A DNA stretch of 64,000 nt from CBDFGT01 sp965247225 (lineage in GTDB: Bacteria > Pseudomonadota > Alphaproteobacteria > Rhizobiales > Rhizobiaceae): positions 33,323 to 97,322 of the forward strand of contig CBDFGT010000018.1 in NCBI GenBank assembly GCA_965247225.1, written 5' to 3'. The translations under genes and the position numbers were made by a program. This document shows positions 33,397 to 42,502 of the stretch, piece by piece (the first letter of the stretch is position 1; every line of letters starts with the position of its first letter). The notes under the pieces are model-generated. The model saw nothing but the letters and a program-made list of their open reading frames with translations. It was not told the DNA's origin and did no database searches.

Positions 33397-36306
33397 ATGG
33401 CTGCAATCAAGCATGCGCCTGCATTTGCGCAGAAAAAACAGGATGATGCTGCGACAATGTCAATTCCGGATATCCTGAATTCAGAAACAGTGTCTCCGGC
33501 AGGGATGGTTGATGCGACCGCCTTGCGGGCAGCCTGCACCGGTATAGCCATGCGTCTCGGGGCGAACGCACCGGAAGCCAGGGCGGAATTGCTGGCAGTT
33601 TTGAAGGAAGCCAGTGCAGAGGGGCGTGAAAATGCCCGCAACCTCCTGCGTACCGATGGCAGCGGTCTGAAATGCGCGTACCGGATTTCCGGTCTGCAGG
33701 ATCTGATCATTTCCTGCATATACGATTTTGCTGTTCAGCATGCATTTCCGGGCGCATCGCAGAAAATGGCAGTAGCCGCCGTCGGCGGCTATGGTCGCGG
33801 CACACTGGCCCCGGGCTCTGATATTGATCTCCTGTTTATCCTGCCGGGTGCACAGGCGGAAAGGACCACAAGGGTGGTCGAATTCATCCTGTATTTGCTG
33901 TGGGATATGGGTTTCAAGGTCGGCCATGCCAGTCGCACCGTGGAAGAATGCATCAAATTGTCCCGCTCGGACATGACCATCCGCACGGCCATTCTGGAAA
34001 CCCGTTATATCTGTGGCCATGAACCGCTTGTGAGCGAACTTGAAGCCCGCTTCGAGAAGGAAATCGTTACCAGTACCGGCCCCGAATTTATCGCCGCCAA
34101 ACTCGCTGAACGCGACGAACGGCACCGCAAATCCGGCGACACACGCTATCTTGTCGAACCCAATGTCAAGGAAGGCAAAGGCGGACTGCGAGACCTGCAC
34201 ACTTTGTTCTGGATCTCCAAATATTATTACCATGTGCGTGAGGCTGTGGATCTGGTCAAGCTGGGCGTGATTTCCAGGCAGGAATGGCAATTGTTCCAGC
34301 GTGCGGACGATTTTTTGTGGGCCGTGCGCTGCCACATGCATTTTCTGACGGGCAAGGCCGAAGAACGATTGTCCTTCGACATCCAGCGCGAAATCGCCCA
34401 ATATCTGGGCTATCATGACCGGCCCGGACTTTCTGCCGTCGAGCGCTTTATGAAGCATTATTTCCTGATGGCCAAAAATGTCGGCGATCTGACCCGCATC
34501 CTGTGCGCGGCACTTGAAGATCAGCAGGCAAAGGATGCGCCGGGATTTTCGGCGGCCTTCAGCCGCTTTACCAACCGTATCCGGAAAATTCCGGGGTCCG
34601 TGGAATTTGTCGAGGACCGTGGACGCATTGCGCTCGCCAATCCCGATATTTTCAAAAAGGATCCGGTCAATCTCATCCGGTTTTTCCATGTCGCGGATAT
34701 CAATGGCCTGGAATTTCACCCCGATGCCCTGACCCGCATCACCCGCTCGCTGGGGCTCATCAATGCGGAGATCCGCGAGAATGAGGAAGCAAACCGTCTG
34801 TTTCTGGCAATCCTCACATCGAAACGCGACCCGGCCGTCATCCTGCGTCGCATGAACGAGGCAGGCGTGCTGGGGCGTTTCATCCCGGAGTTTGGCAAAA
34901 TCGTCTCGATGATGCAGTTCAATATGTACCATCATTACACGGTGGATGAACATTTGCTGCGGACACTGGCTGTTTTGTCCAGTGTTGAAAAAGGCAAGGA
35001 AGCTGAAAGCCATCCGCTGGCGGCCAAGATCATGCCGGGCATAGAAGATCGTGAATCGCTTTATGTTGCTGTTCTCCTGCATGATATTGCCAAGGGACGC
35101 CCGGAGGATCATTCCACCGCCGGCGCAAGGGTTGCCCGCAAGCTGTGTCCGCGTTTTGGCCTTTCTCCCAAGCAGACAGAAACAGTTGCCTGGCTCATTC
35201 AGGAGCATCTGACACTGTCCATGGTCGCCCAGACCCGTGATTTGCACGATCACAAGACCATCACGGATTTCAGCGAGAAGGTGCAGACGCTGGAACGGCT
35301 GAAAATGCTGCTGATCCTGACGGTCTGTGATGTCCGTGCCGTTGGTCCCGGTGTATGGAATGGCTGGAAGGGTCAGCTTTTCCGCACGCTTTATTACGAA
35401 ACCGAGCTGAAAATTTCAGGCGGCTTCTCGGAGGTTTCCCGCAAGGAACGCGCTGCCAATGCCCGTATCATGCTCAGTGACTCCCTGTCGGACTGGTCGC
35501 AGAAAGACCGCAAGGCCTATACAAAATTGCATTACGAGCCATACCTCCTGACGGTGTCACTGGAAGACCAGGTCCGCCATACCCGGTTCATCCGTGAAAC
35601 AGACAGGGCCGGACAGGCGCTGGCCACCATGGTCAAAACCCATTCCTTCCACGCCATTACCGAAATCACGGTCCTGTCGCCGGATCATCCGCGTCTTCTC
35701 GCCGTCATCGCCGGGGCCTGCGCGGCGGCCGGTGCCAATATTGTCGACGCACAGATTTTTACCACTTCCAATGGCCGCGCCCTGGATACCATTGTCATCA
35801 ACCGGGAATTTTCCGATGATGAGGATGAGTTGCGCCGCGCCGCAACCATTGGCAGACTGATCGAAAATGTTCTGGCAGGAAAGAAACGCCTTCCGGAAGT
35901 TATCGCAACACGGGCCAGATCCCGCAAGAAAAACAAGACATTTGTGCTTGAGCCTTCTGTTTCGATTTCCAACAGTTTGTCCAACAAATATACGGTTATC
36001 GAGGTGGAATGCCTGGATCGTCCGGGTATCCTGTCGGAGATTACCTCCATGATGTCTGACCTGTCTCTGGATATTGCCTCTGCCCGTATCACCACGTTCG
36101 GCGAGAAAGTGATTGATACATTCTATGTGACGGATCTGTTCGGTGAAAAAATCACCAATGAGAACCGGCATGGCAATATTGCAGCACGCCTCAAAGCCGT
36201 CATGAGTGAAGTGGAGGATGAAGCAAAATCCCGGATGCCGTCCGGTATCATCGCACCGCAAACCTTGCGTGGTGTCGCGGTCAAGAAAGCAAAGCCTGCA
36301 CCATGA
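33397..36306 (+). CDS. glnD: PII uridylyltransferase / uridylyl-removing enzyme
   Basis: A 969-residue bifunctional nitrogen sensor. The nucleotidyltransferase domain has GGYGRGTLAPGSDIDL (from Gly130; Asp142 and Asp144 bind metal). A GlnD PII-UTase central region follows, then an HD hydrolase domain with His562-Asp563 in LLHDIAKG, and two C-terminal ACT domains (around 745 and 855) that sense glutamine. It uridylylates GlnB/GlnK when glutamine is low and reverses it when high. The mutS-glnD-murJ order is typical of Hyphomicrobiales; its stop overlaps the murJ start (ATGA). Confidence 0.97.
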   Translation: MAAIKHAPAFAQKKQDDAATMSIPDILNSETVSPAGMVDATALRAACTGIAMRLGANAPEARAELLAVLKEASAEGRENARNLLRTDGSGLKCAYRISGLQDLIISCIYDFAVQHAFPGASQKMAVAAVGGYGRGTLAPGSDIDLLFILPGAQAERTTRVVEFILYLLWDMGFKVGHASRTVEECIKLSRSDMTIRTAILETRYICGHEPLVSELEARFEKEIVTSTGPEFIAAKLAERDERHRKSGDTRYLVEPNVKEGKGGLRDLHTLFWISKYYYHVREAVDLVKLGVISRQEWQLFQRADDFLWAVRCHMHFLTGKAEERLSFDIQREIAQYLGYHDRPGLSAVERFMKHYFLMAKNVGDLTRILCAALEDQQAKDAPGFSAAFSRFTNRIRKIPGSVEFVEDRGRIALANPDIFKKDPVNLIRFFHVADINGLEFHPDALTRITRSLGLINAEIRENEEANRLFLAILTSKRDPAVILRRMNEAGVLGRFIPEFGKIVSMMQFNMYHHYTVDEHLLRTLAVLSSVEKGKEAESHPLAAKIMPGIEDRESLYVAVLLHDIAKGRPEDHSTAGARVARKLCPRFGLSPKQTETVAWLIQEHLTLSMVAQTRDLHDHKTITDFSEKVQTLERLKMLLILTVCDVRAVGPGVWNGWKGQLFRTLYYETELKISGGFSEVSRKERAANARIMLSDSLSDWSQKDRKAYTKLHYEPYLLTVSLEDQVRHTRFIRETDRAGQALATMVKTHSFHAITEITVLSPDHPRLLAVIAGACAAAGANIVDAQIFTTSNGRALDTIVINREFSDDEDELRRAATIGRLIENVLAGKKRLPEVIATRARSRKKNKTFVLEPSVSISNSLSNKYTVIEVECLDRPGILSEITSMMSDLSLDIASARITTFGEKVIDTFYVTDLFGEKITNENRHGNIAARLKAVMSEVEDEAKSRMPSGIIAPQTLRGVAVKKAKPAP

Positions 36307-37913
36307 GCCTGTTCAAGAAGTTTGCAACAGTTGCCGGTTCAACGTTTGGCAGCCGTGTTATTGGTTTTGCCCGGGAAACATTGATGGCCGCTGCCCTTGG
36401 CACCGGCCCGATGGCCGATGCCTTCTACGCGGCCTTCCGGTTTCCAAACCTGTTCCGGCGTCTCTTTGCCGAAGGCGCGTTCAACACGGCATTCGTTCCC
36501 TTGTTTGCCAAGGAAATTGAAGCCAACGGAGTGGACGGTGCAAAGCGGTTTTCCGAGGAGGTTTTTGGTGTCCTTTTCTCCGTTCTGCTGATTATCACCA
36601 TTGTCATGGAACTGGCCATGCCACTTCTGGTAGACTGGGTTATCGCTCCCGGATTTGCTGATGATGCAGCAAAACGCGACCTGACCATCCGTCTGGCCAT
36701 GGTCATGTTTCCCTATCTCATGTGCATGTCTCTGACAGCGATGCTGTCGGGCATGCTCAATTCGTTGCAACACTATTTTGCCGCCGCCATAGCGCCGGTC
36801 TTTCTCAGTGTGGCCATGATCAGCGCCCTTGGCTATTCGCTGTATTTTCAGACACCGCAGGTGGAAACCGCCTGGCTCCTGTCAATTTCTGTCCTCGTGG
36901 CAGGAATCCTGCAGATGGTGGTGCTTTATATCGGCGTGCGCTATGCCGGCATGTCCATCGGCTTTCGCATGCCGCATATCACGCCCAATGTGAAACGCCT
37001 CCTGTGGCTGGCCCTGCCTGCTGCGGCCACCGGGGGGATTACCCAGATCAATGCCATTATCGGGCAGGCAGTTGCCTCCGGCAAGGAGGGTGCCATTTCC
37101 GCCCTGCAATATGCCGACCGTGTCTATCAATTGCCGCTGGGTGTCATCGGTATTGCGGTTGCTGTTGTGCTCCTGCCCGAGCTGTCGCGCGCACTCAAGG
37201 GCGGACATGAAAAAGAAGCGGCCAATTTGCAGAACCGCTCGATGGAGTTCGTCCTGTTTCTGGTGATGCCTGCCGCAGCCGCACTTTGGATCCTGTCGCC
37301 TGAAATTGTCCGTGTGCTCTATGAGCGCGGTGCATTCAATACGGATACAACGGTCACCGTTGCAGGCACCCTGGCGATTTATGGACTGGGCCTTCCGGCA
37401 TTTGTCATGATCAAGGCCCTGCAGCCGGGCTTTTATGCCCGCGAAGATACAAGGTCACCGATGAATTTCGCGCTGATTTCGGTTGGCCTGAACACGGCTC
37501 TGGCCATTACGCTTTTTCCCTTCATAGAGGAGCGCGGCATTGCCGCAGCCGAGGCTGCAGCTTCCTGGCTCAATGTCACGTTGCTGTTTGCCACCCTCGT
37601 GCGCCGCGGTCATTGGGTCTGGGAAAGGGCGCTGCTCATCCGCACCCTCAAACTGGCGATAGCAACCGGCATCATGGTTGCAGGCCTGCATTATGCATCG
37701 GGCGCATTGGCCTCCCGGTTTTTGCCGGAAACCTCGCTCTGGACCCAGGTTCAAGCCCTCCTGTTGTTGATCTTGCTGGCCATGGGGCTTTACTTCACCT
37801 CTGCCTTTGCTCTGGGCGGTGTTGATATTTCCATGCTCAGGCGCAATATCAGCCGAAAGCCTGCCGATGAGGCACCAGCGGCAGAAACAGGACAGGGACC
37901 GCATGACCCGTGA
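36303..37913 (+). CDS. murJ: Lipid II flippase MurJ (MviN)
   Basis: A 536-residue MOP-superfamily membrane protein with about 14 helices. The diagnostic N-terminus FGSRVIGFARETLMAA with Arg residues facing the lipid II cavity is followed by GPMADAFYAAFRFPN and RLFAEGAFNTAFVP, both signatures of MurJ/MviN. It moves lipid-linked peptidoglycan precursors across the inner membrane and is normally essential. It is coupled to glnD by a four-base overlap and overlaps the following VOC gene by 11 bases. Confidence 0.97.
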   Translation: MSLFKKFATVAGSTFGSRVIGFARETLMAAALGTGPMADAFYAAFRFPNLFRRLFAEGAFNTAFVPLFAKEIEANGVDGAKRFSEEVFGVLFSVLLIITIVMELAMPLLVDWVIAPGFADDAAKRDLTIRLAMVMFPYLMCMSLTAMLSGMLNSLQHYFAAAIAPVFLSVAMISALGYSLYFQTPQVETAWLLSISVLVAGILQMVVLYIGVRYAGMSIGFRMPHITPNVKRLLWLALPAAATGGITQINAIIGQAVASGKEGAISALQYADRVYQLPLGVIGIAVAVVLLPELSRALKGGHEKEAANLQNRSMEFVLFLVMPAAAALWILSPEIVRVLYERGAFNTDTTVTVAGTLAIYGLGLPAFVMIKALQPGFYAREDTRSPMNFALISVGLNTALAITLFPFIEERGIAAAEAAASWLNVTLLFATLVRRGHWVWERALLIRTLKLAIATGIMVAGLHYASGALASRFLPETSLWTQVQALLLLILLAMGLYFTSAFALGGVDISMLRRNISRKPADEAPAAETGQGPHDP

Positions 37914-38304
37914 ACCGCGCCACAGTCTTGGTCTGGTAGCCTTGCTTGTTGATGACTATGACAAGGCGCTGACATTTTTTGTCGACAGTCTGGACTTTGA
38001 AAAACTGGAAGACCGTCGCCTCGACGATGCCAAACGCTGGGTCGTTGTAAGGCCAAGGGGCGGACAGGGCGCGAGTTTGCTTCTGGCAAAGGCTGCGGGT
38101 AAAAAACAGCATGCCGCCGTCGGTAACCAGACGGGCGGAAGGGTGGGCTTTTTCCTCGGAACAGATGATTTTGCCGCTGACTACCTCCGCATGAAGAAAA
38201 AGGGCGTGTCCTTTCTGGAACTGCCGCGCCGCGAACCCTATGGCACGGTTGCCGTCTTTGAAGATCCGTTCGGCAACAAATGGGATCTGATCGAGCGCAA
38301 CTGA
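37903..38304 (+). CDS. VOC-family (glyoxalase/bleomycin resistance-like) protein
   Basis: A 133-residue protein with the paired beta-alpha-beta-beta-beta pattern of vicinal oxygen chelate domains: an opening LVALLVDDYDKALTFFVDSL, RVGFFLGTDDFAADYLRMKKKG and the closing VFEDPFGNKWDLIE in which the Glu would be a metal ligand. These proteins are lyases, dioxygenases or antibiotic-binding proteins; the substrate is not identifiable. The start chosen overlaps the murJ end by 11 bases, with CAGGGA upstream. The 157-base gap to trpS holds no other gene. Confidence 0.85.
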   Translation: MTREPRHSLGLVALLVDDYDKALTFFVDSLDFEKLEDRRLDDAKRWVVVRPRGGQGASLLLAKAAGKKQHAAVGNQTGGRVGFFLGTDDFAADYLRMKKKGVSFLELPRREPYGTVAVFEDPFGNKWDLIERN

Positions 38305-38461
38305 TACACCTGCATAGATCCGACCCTGTTTCGTGAGCCGGAGAATGCCGCGCAGCATGGTTGCTTTCACCTCTTGATCGCAAACCCTCTGCGGTGCATA
38401 GAGCAGATCCTAGAGTTTTCCAGATCAGCCTTCCACCGCTGGTCTTTGAGAGAGGCCATGC

Positions 38462-39526
38462 ATGAACGCTTTCAAACCGCTTGTTTTTTCCGGTGTCCAG
38501 CCAACAGGCAACCTGCATCTGGGCAATTATCTGGGGGCCATCCGCAAGTTCGTTGCGCTGCAGGAAACAAATGACTGCATCTATTGCGTTGTGGACATGC
38601 ATGCGCTGACAGCCCAGCTGGTGCATGAGGACATGAAAGGCCAGATCCGCGAAATCACCGCCGCCTTCATTGCCTCCGGCATTGATCCTGCCAGGCATAT
38701 TGTTTTCAATCAGTCCGCCGTGCCGCAACATGCCGAACTTGCCTGGATTTTCAATTGCGTTGCCCGAATCGGCTGGATGAACCGCATGACCCAGTTCAAG
38801 GACAAGGCCGGCAAGGACCGCGAGAATGCCTCCCTTGGGCTTTATGCCTATCCAAGCCTCATGGCTGCCGATATCATGGTATATCGTGCAACCCATGTTC
38901 CTGTCGGCGATGACCAGAAACAGCATCTGGAACTCACCCGCGATATAGCCCAGAAATTCAATATCGATTTCATGGAACATATCCGCCGCTCCGGCAAGGG
39001 TGTGGATGTGGTGGTGGGGGAAGAGCCGGTCCATGCCTATTTCCCGCTGGTGGAACCGCTGATCGGCGGCCCGGCACCGCGCGTCATGTCCCTGCGTGAC
39101 GGTACGAAGAAAATGTCAAAGTCCGATCCGTCCGATCTTTCACGCATCAATTTCACCGACGATGCCGGGACGATTGGCCGCAAAATCCGCAAGGCCAAAA
39201 CCGATTCCGATGGTTTGCCAAGCGAAATGGCCGGTCTGGCCGGCAGGCCTGAGGCCGACAATCTGGTTGGTGTCTATGCAGCGCTTGCCGGTTCAACCAA
39301 GGAAACGGTTCTGGCCGAATTTGGCGGCCAGCAGTTTTCCGCGTTCAAGCCGGCACTTGCCGATCTTGCCGTAACAGTCCTGTCTCCCATCTCGGACGAG
39401 ATGCGCAGGCTTATGGCTGATCCGGCCTATATCGACAGTGTGCTGCGCGATGGTGGTGCGCGGGCGCGGGCGCGGGCCGAAGTGACAATGAAGGATGTTT
39501 ACGATATTGTCGGGTTTGTGTCCTGA
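38462..39526 (+). CDS. trpS: Tryptophan-tRNA ligase
   Basis: A 354-residue class Ic synthetase. The ATP-binding HIGH equivalent is TGNLHLGNY (residues ~16-24), and the KMSKS loop is present exactly as KKMSKSDPSD. The WMNRMTQFKDK and MAADIMVYRATHVPVGDDQ segments are characteristic of bacterial TrpRS. It charges tRNA-Trp. GAGAGGCC precedes the ATG. The trpS-usp-nifU order downstream of murJ is a conserved Hyphomicrobiales arrangement. Confidence 0.97.
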   Translation: MNAFKPLVFSGVQPTGNLHLGNYLGAIRKFVALQETNDCIYCVVDMHALTAQLVHEDMKGQIREITAAFIASGIDPARHIVFNQSAVPQHAELAWIFNCVARIGWMNRMTQFKDKAGKDRENASLGLYAYPSLMAADIMVYRATHVPVGDDQKQHLELTRDIAQKFNIDFMEHIRRSGKGVDVVVGEEPVHAYFPLVEPLIGGPAPRVMSLRDGTKKMSKSDPSDLSRINFTDDAGTIGRKIRKAKTDSDGLPSEMAGLAGRPEADNLVGVYAALAGSTKETVLAEFGGQQFSAFKPALADLAVTVLSPISDEMRRLMADPAYIDSVLRDGGARARARAEVTMKDVYDIVGFVS

Positions 39527-39578
39527 GATTGCCAGTTTGCAAGCTTCATGTCTTCCGTAACATCACAGGGTCTTCCAA

Positions 39579-40070
39579 ATGGTTTCAAGACGTCTCTCCC
39601 GGCTCGAAGGTCATCGCCGAAAATTCATGGCCGTGATCGACAATACTCCGGAATGCTCCCGTGCTGTTCACTATGCCGGGCGGCGTGCCAAAAATTCCAA
39701 CGGTGGCCTGGTTCTGCTCTATGTCATGCCCAGGGCTGATTTTCAGCAATGGCTGGGCGTGGAGGAAATCATGCGGGCTGAAGCGCGGGAAGAGGCCGAG
39801 GCAACCTTGGCAAAATCAGCCGAAACAGTCCGGGAAACCATTGGTATTGACCCGGAACTGGTGATCCGTGAAGGGATCGCCACTGAGGAAATCCATGCGC
39901 TGATCGAGGAAGACCGCGATATCGCCATTCTGGTTCTGGCCGCCGGCTCTGCAAAAGATGGACCAGGACCGCTCGTTTCCTCCATTGCCGGACGCGCGGC
40001 TGCCTTTCCGATCCCGGTCACAGTTCTGCCCGACAATCTGACAAATGAAGAAATCGATGCGCTTTGCTGA
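39579..40070 (+). CDS. Universal stress protein (UspA family)
   Basis: A 163-residue UspA-fold protein: KFMAVIDNTPECSRAVHYA starts the alpha/beta domain, and a later VLAAGSAKDGPGPLVSSI resembles the G-x2-G-x9-G-S/T nucleotide loop, though with imperfect glycine spacing, so ATP binding is uncertain. Such proteins respond to growth arrest and oxidative stress. A hairpin with a short T run follows it. Confidence 0.9.
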   Translation: MVSRRLSRLEGHRRKFMAVIDNTPECSRAVHYAGRRAKNSNGGLVLLYVMPRADFQQWLGVEEIMRAEAREEAEATLAKSAETVRETIGIDPELVIREGIATEEIHALIEEDRDIAILVLAAGSAKDGPGPLVSSIAGRAAAFPIPVTVLPDNLTNEEIDALC

Positions 40071-40102
40071 ACGCATCCCTGTCGTTTTCTGCCAAACATG
40101 TG

Positions 40103-40127
40103 AACCGGAGACTTGAACCCCGGTTTT
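40103..40127 (+). terminator. Terminator-like hairpin after the universal stress gene
   Basis: AACCGG (40103-40108) and CCGGTT (40120-40125) pair across an 11-base loop and end in TTTT. The stem is short, so termination may be partial. Confidence 0.4.
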
Positions 40128-40142
40128 GAAAAGCTTATGTTC

Positions 40143-40159
40143 TTTTGAAACGTTCTAAA
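40143..40159. promoter_or_regulatory. ICE-like (Irr) box upstream of the nifU-like gene
   Basis: TTTTGAA-ACG-TTCTAAA matches the pattern TTTAGAA-N3-TTCTAAA with a single mismatch and has the same three-base centre as the mbfA box. It lies 38 bases before the ATG of an Fe-S carrier gene, a plausible iron-regulated target. Confidence 0.5.
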
Positions 40160-40196
40160 CTTGTTCCTGGCCCGAAACCGGAAGCGGAGATAACCC

Positions 40197-40760
40197 ATGT
40201 TTATCCAGACAGAAGCAACACCGAATCCATCCACCCTGAAGTTTCTTCCGGGCAAGGTGGTTATGGAGAGTGGTACGGCCGATTTCCGTTCCGGTGAAGA
40301 TGCGGCATCCTCGCCTCTGGCATCCCGGCTGTTTGCTGTTCCGGGCGTCACGGGTGTATTCTTTGGTTATGATTTTGTGACAGTTACAAAATCTGATCAG
40401 GAATGGCAGCACCTCAAGCCGGCCATTCTGGGCTCGATCATGGAACATTTCATGTCTGGTGCGCCGGTCATGGGCTCTGCAGCGCTGGCCAATGATGATG
40501 GCAGCGAGAGCGAATTTTTCGCAGCAGGCGACGAAAACATTGTCAAAACTATCAAGGAACTGCTGGAAACCCGTGTTCGTCCGGCTGTTGCCCAGGATGG
40601 CGGCGATATCACATTCCGGGGTTTCAGGGATGGCAAGGTGTTCCTGAACATGAAGGGCTCCTGTGCCGGGTGCCCGTCGTCGACGGCAACGCTGAAACAT
40701 GGCGTCCAGAACCTTTTGCGCCATTTCATTCCCGAAGTTCAGGAAGTCGAAGCCGTCTGA
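40197..40760 (+). CDS. NifU-like Fe-S cluster carrier (Nfu type)
   Basis: A 187-residue protein with an N-terminal Nfu_N domain (MFIQTEATPNPSTLKFLPG is diagnostic) and a C-terminal NifU domain with the cluster-binding Cys156 and Cys159 in GSCAGCPSS. It binds and delivers 4Fe-4S clusters to apo-enzymes; MiaB, encoded about 3 kb downstream, is a known type of client. CGGAGA lies near the ATG. An Irr-like box in its promoter region suggests iron-dependent expression. Confidence 0.94.
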   Translation: MFIQTEATPNPSTLKFLPGKVVMESGTADFRSGEDAASSPLASRLFAVPGVTGVFFGYDFVTVTKSDQEWQHLKPAILGSIMEHFMSGAPVMGSAALANDDGSESEFFAAGDENIVKTIKELLETRVRPAVAQDGGDITFRGFRDGKVFLNMKGSCAGCPSSTATLKHGVQNLLRHFIPEVQEVEAV

Positions 40761-40825
40761 TCCGGAAGGTTGTGAAAGCGAACCTGTCGGTCCTGCGTCA
40801 AGGCCCCTGCGGTAAGGCCATTGTC

Positions 40826-41482
40826 ATGCTCATACTTGCCATAGATACAGCGGGTGCGGATTGTTCTGTTGCCATCTGCGATTCCGGAACGGCACGCATC
40901 CTTGCGCAAACGACCGAAACCATCGGCAAGGGCCATGCCGAACGGCTGATGGCCATGGTATCCCACGTCTGCAATGCGGCGGCTTTGTCTCTCAAGGATA
41001 TGGACCGCATCGCTGTGACCATCGGCCCCGGTTCGTTTACCGGCATTCGGGTTGGTGTTTCAGCCGCAAGGGGATTGGCGCTGGCGCTTGAGGTTCCGGT
41101 TGTGGGTATTTCCACCCTGTCGGTTCTTGCCGAAGTCTCAAGGGCAGATGCAAGACATGGCCCGCTGCTGGTCGCCATGGATGCCAGGCGCGATTCTGTC
41201 TATTGCCAGCTCTTCGGCCCCGGTGGTGCATTGGGCAACGAACCGGAGGTCATGGCCATTGCGCAGGCTGCAGCTTTGGCTGCAGAAACGGGCGCTGTCA
41301 TCACCGGTTCCGGTGCGGGCCTGCTGTCCGGCGCGGGTGCCGGTCCTGCTGACAGCTTCCCGATCGGGGTCGTCGCTTTGCTTGGCGCACGCGCCAACCC
41401 GGTTTCGGACAAGGCAAGTCCGTTATATTTGCGCGGTGCAGACGCAAAGCCGCAAACAGGCTTTGCCGTTACCCATAGATGA
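40826..41482 (+). CDS. tsaB: tRNA t6A37 synthesis protein TsaB (YeaZ)
   Basis: A 218-residue ASKHA-fold protein. MLILAIDTAGADCSVAI opens the fold, HAERLMAMV and the hallmark GPGSFTGIRVG follow. TsaB partners TsaD and TsaE to add threonylcarbamoyl to A37 of ANN-decoding tRNAs. I set the start at 40826, since upstream in-frame sequence would run into the nifU-like gene and is unlike the family. rimI follows 16 bases later, the common tsaB-rimI pairing. Confidence 0.94.
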   Translation: MLILAIDTAGADCSVAICDSGTARILAQTTETIGKGHAERLMAMVSHVCNAAALSLKDMDRIAVTIGPGSFTGIRVGVSAARGLALALEVPVVGISTLSVLAEVSRADARHGPLLVAMDARRDSVYCQLFGPGGALGNEPEVMAIAQAAALAAETGAVITGSGAGLLSGAGAGPADSFPIGVVALLGARANPVSDKASPLYLRGADAKPQTGFAVTHR

Positions 41483-41498
41483 CAACGCGGTTGCTGCC

Positions 41499-41993
41499 AT
41501 GCTCGAACACTATTTTACCAGGCGACTGAACTTTGATGTTTTCCCCATGCAGACATCCGATTGTCATGCCGTGTCAGAACTGCATGCCAGCCGTTTTGCC
41601 AAAGCCTGGAATGACGGGGAAATTCACAGCCTCATCAGCCAGCCTTCTGTCTTTGGCTTTATCGCCCGTCACGACGGTCAACCTGTGCGCGGCCGTCCCG
41701 GCGGATTTGTGCTGGCACGCGAAGCCGCCGGCGATGCCGAAATTCTCACCATTGCTGTTGAGACCAGGATGACCCGCCAATCGCTGGGCTGGCGCCTGAT
41801 GCTGGCGGCCATTCAGGAAGTGCGGCGGCGTGGTGGCAAAACGCTGTTTCTGGAGGTGGACGAAAACAATATCCCCGCTGTTGCGCTTTACCACAAACTC
41901 GGCTTTGCCAGGGCCGGCGAACGTAAATCCTATTACACACATGCCGATGGCCGAAAATCGACAGCGCTTGTCATGCGTCTTGATCTTCGCTAG
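41499..41993 (+). CDS. rimI: Ribosomal-protein-alanine N-acetyltransferase RimI-like
   Basis: A 164-residue GNAT protein. The core ILTIAVETRMTRQSLGWRLMLAAIQEVRRRG is a RimI-type motif A region, although the usual RxxGxG is altered to RQSLGW, and LEVDENNIPAVALYHKLGFARAGERKSYY matches the conserved motif B. The substrate in E. coli is the N-terminal Ala of ribosomal protein S18. Placed directly after tsaB, as in most bacteria. The frame extends upstream, but family similarity only begins near MLEHYFTRR. Confidence 0.88.
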   Translation: MLEHYFTRRLNFDVFPMQTSDCHAVSELHASRFAKAWNDGEIHSLISQPSVFGFIARHDGQPVRGRPGGFVLAREAAGDAEILTIAVETRMTRQSLGWRLMLAAIQEVRRRGGKTLFLEVDENNIPAVALYHKLGFARAGERKSYYTHADGRKSTALVMRLDLR

Positions 41994-42038
41994 ATCGGCA
42001 CGCATACTCTTTGCAATATCTGGAATATGCGGGCGCGA

Positions 42039-42467
42039 ATGGCTGATCTTGTGAAATCTCTGGAAGACCTGTGCGCGGAACGCGGCATGCGCATGACAGA
42101 CCAGCGCCGGGTCATTGCCCGTATTCTGGAATCTTCTGCCGATCATCCCGATGTCGAGGAGCTTTACAACAGGTCTGTCAAGGTTGATGCCAAAATCTCC
42201 ATCTCAACGGTCTATCGCACGGTCAAGCTGTTTGAGGATGCCGGTATCATCGAGCGTCACGATTTTCGCGATGGTCGCTCACGCTATGAAACGGTGCCGG
42301 AAGAACATCACGATCATCTGATTGATCTGAAAACCGGTGTTGTCATCGAATTTCATTCCACCGAAATAGAAGCCCTCCAGGAACGCATCGCCCGCGAACA
42401 CGGGTTCCGGCTTGTGGATCACCGGCTGGAACTCTATGGCGTACCGCTGAAACGGGAGGACAAGTGA
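42039..42467 (+). CDS. Fur-family metal-responsive regulator (Fur/Mur type)
   Basis: A 142-residue Fur-family protein. The winged-helix domain carries GMRMTDQRRVIARILE and ISISTVYRTVKLFEDAGIIERH; the dimerisation domain has EEHHDHLIDLKTGVVIEF, including the His-rich metal site. The sequence follows the alphaproteobacterial Fur/Mur subgroup, which senses manganese in rhizobia (Mur), rather than Irr, which has a distinct heme/His motif, or Zur. It precedes plsC and miaB as in rhizobia. The start MADLVKSLEDLC is chosen by family pattern; ATG 42027 is an alternative. Confidence 0.9.
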   Translation: MADLVKSLEDLCAERGMRMTDQRRVIARILESSADHPDVEELYNRSVKVDAKISISTVYRTVKLFEDAGIIERHDFRDGRSRYETVPEEHHDHLIDLKTGVVIEFHSTEIEALQERIAREHGFRLVDHRLELYGVPLKREDK

Positions 42468-42502
42468 CCTTACCGCTCGCAGTTGTTTAGGGATGCGCAT
42501 TG

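Noticed and set aside
31589..33406. Long minus-strand open frame opposite mutS
   Set aside because: Shadow of a well-supported mutS; composition is Gln/His/Arg rich as expected for antisense of a GC-rich gene.
38305..38461. T-box or attenuator before trpS
   Set aside because: No T-box core, leader peptide with Trp codons or terminator is visible, and T-boxes are not expected in alphaproteobacteria.
42039..42467. Fur-family gene as Irr
   Set aside because: Irr would explain the ICE boxes, but the sequence follows the Fur/Mur subgroup (EEHHDHLIDLKTG) and lacks Irr-type heme/His features. Irr must be encoded elsewhere.
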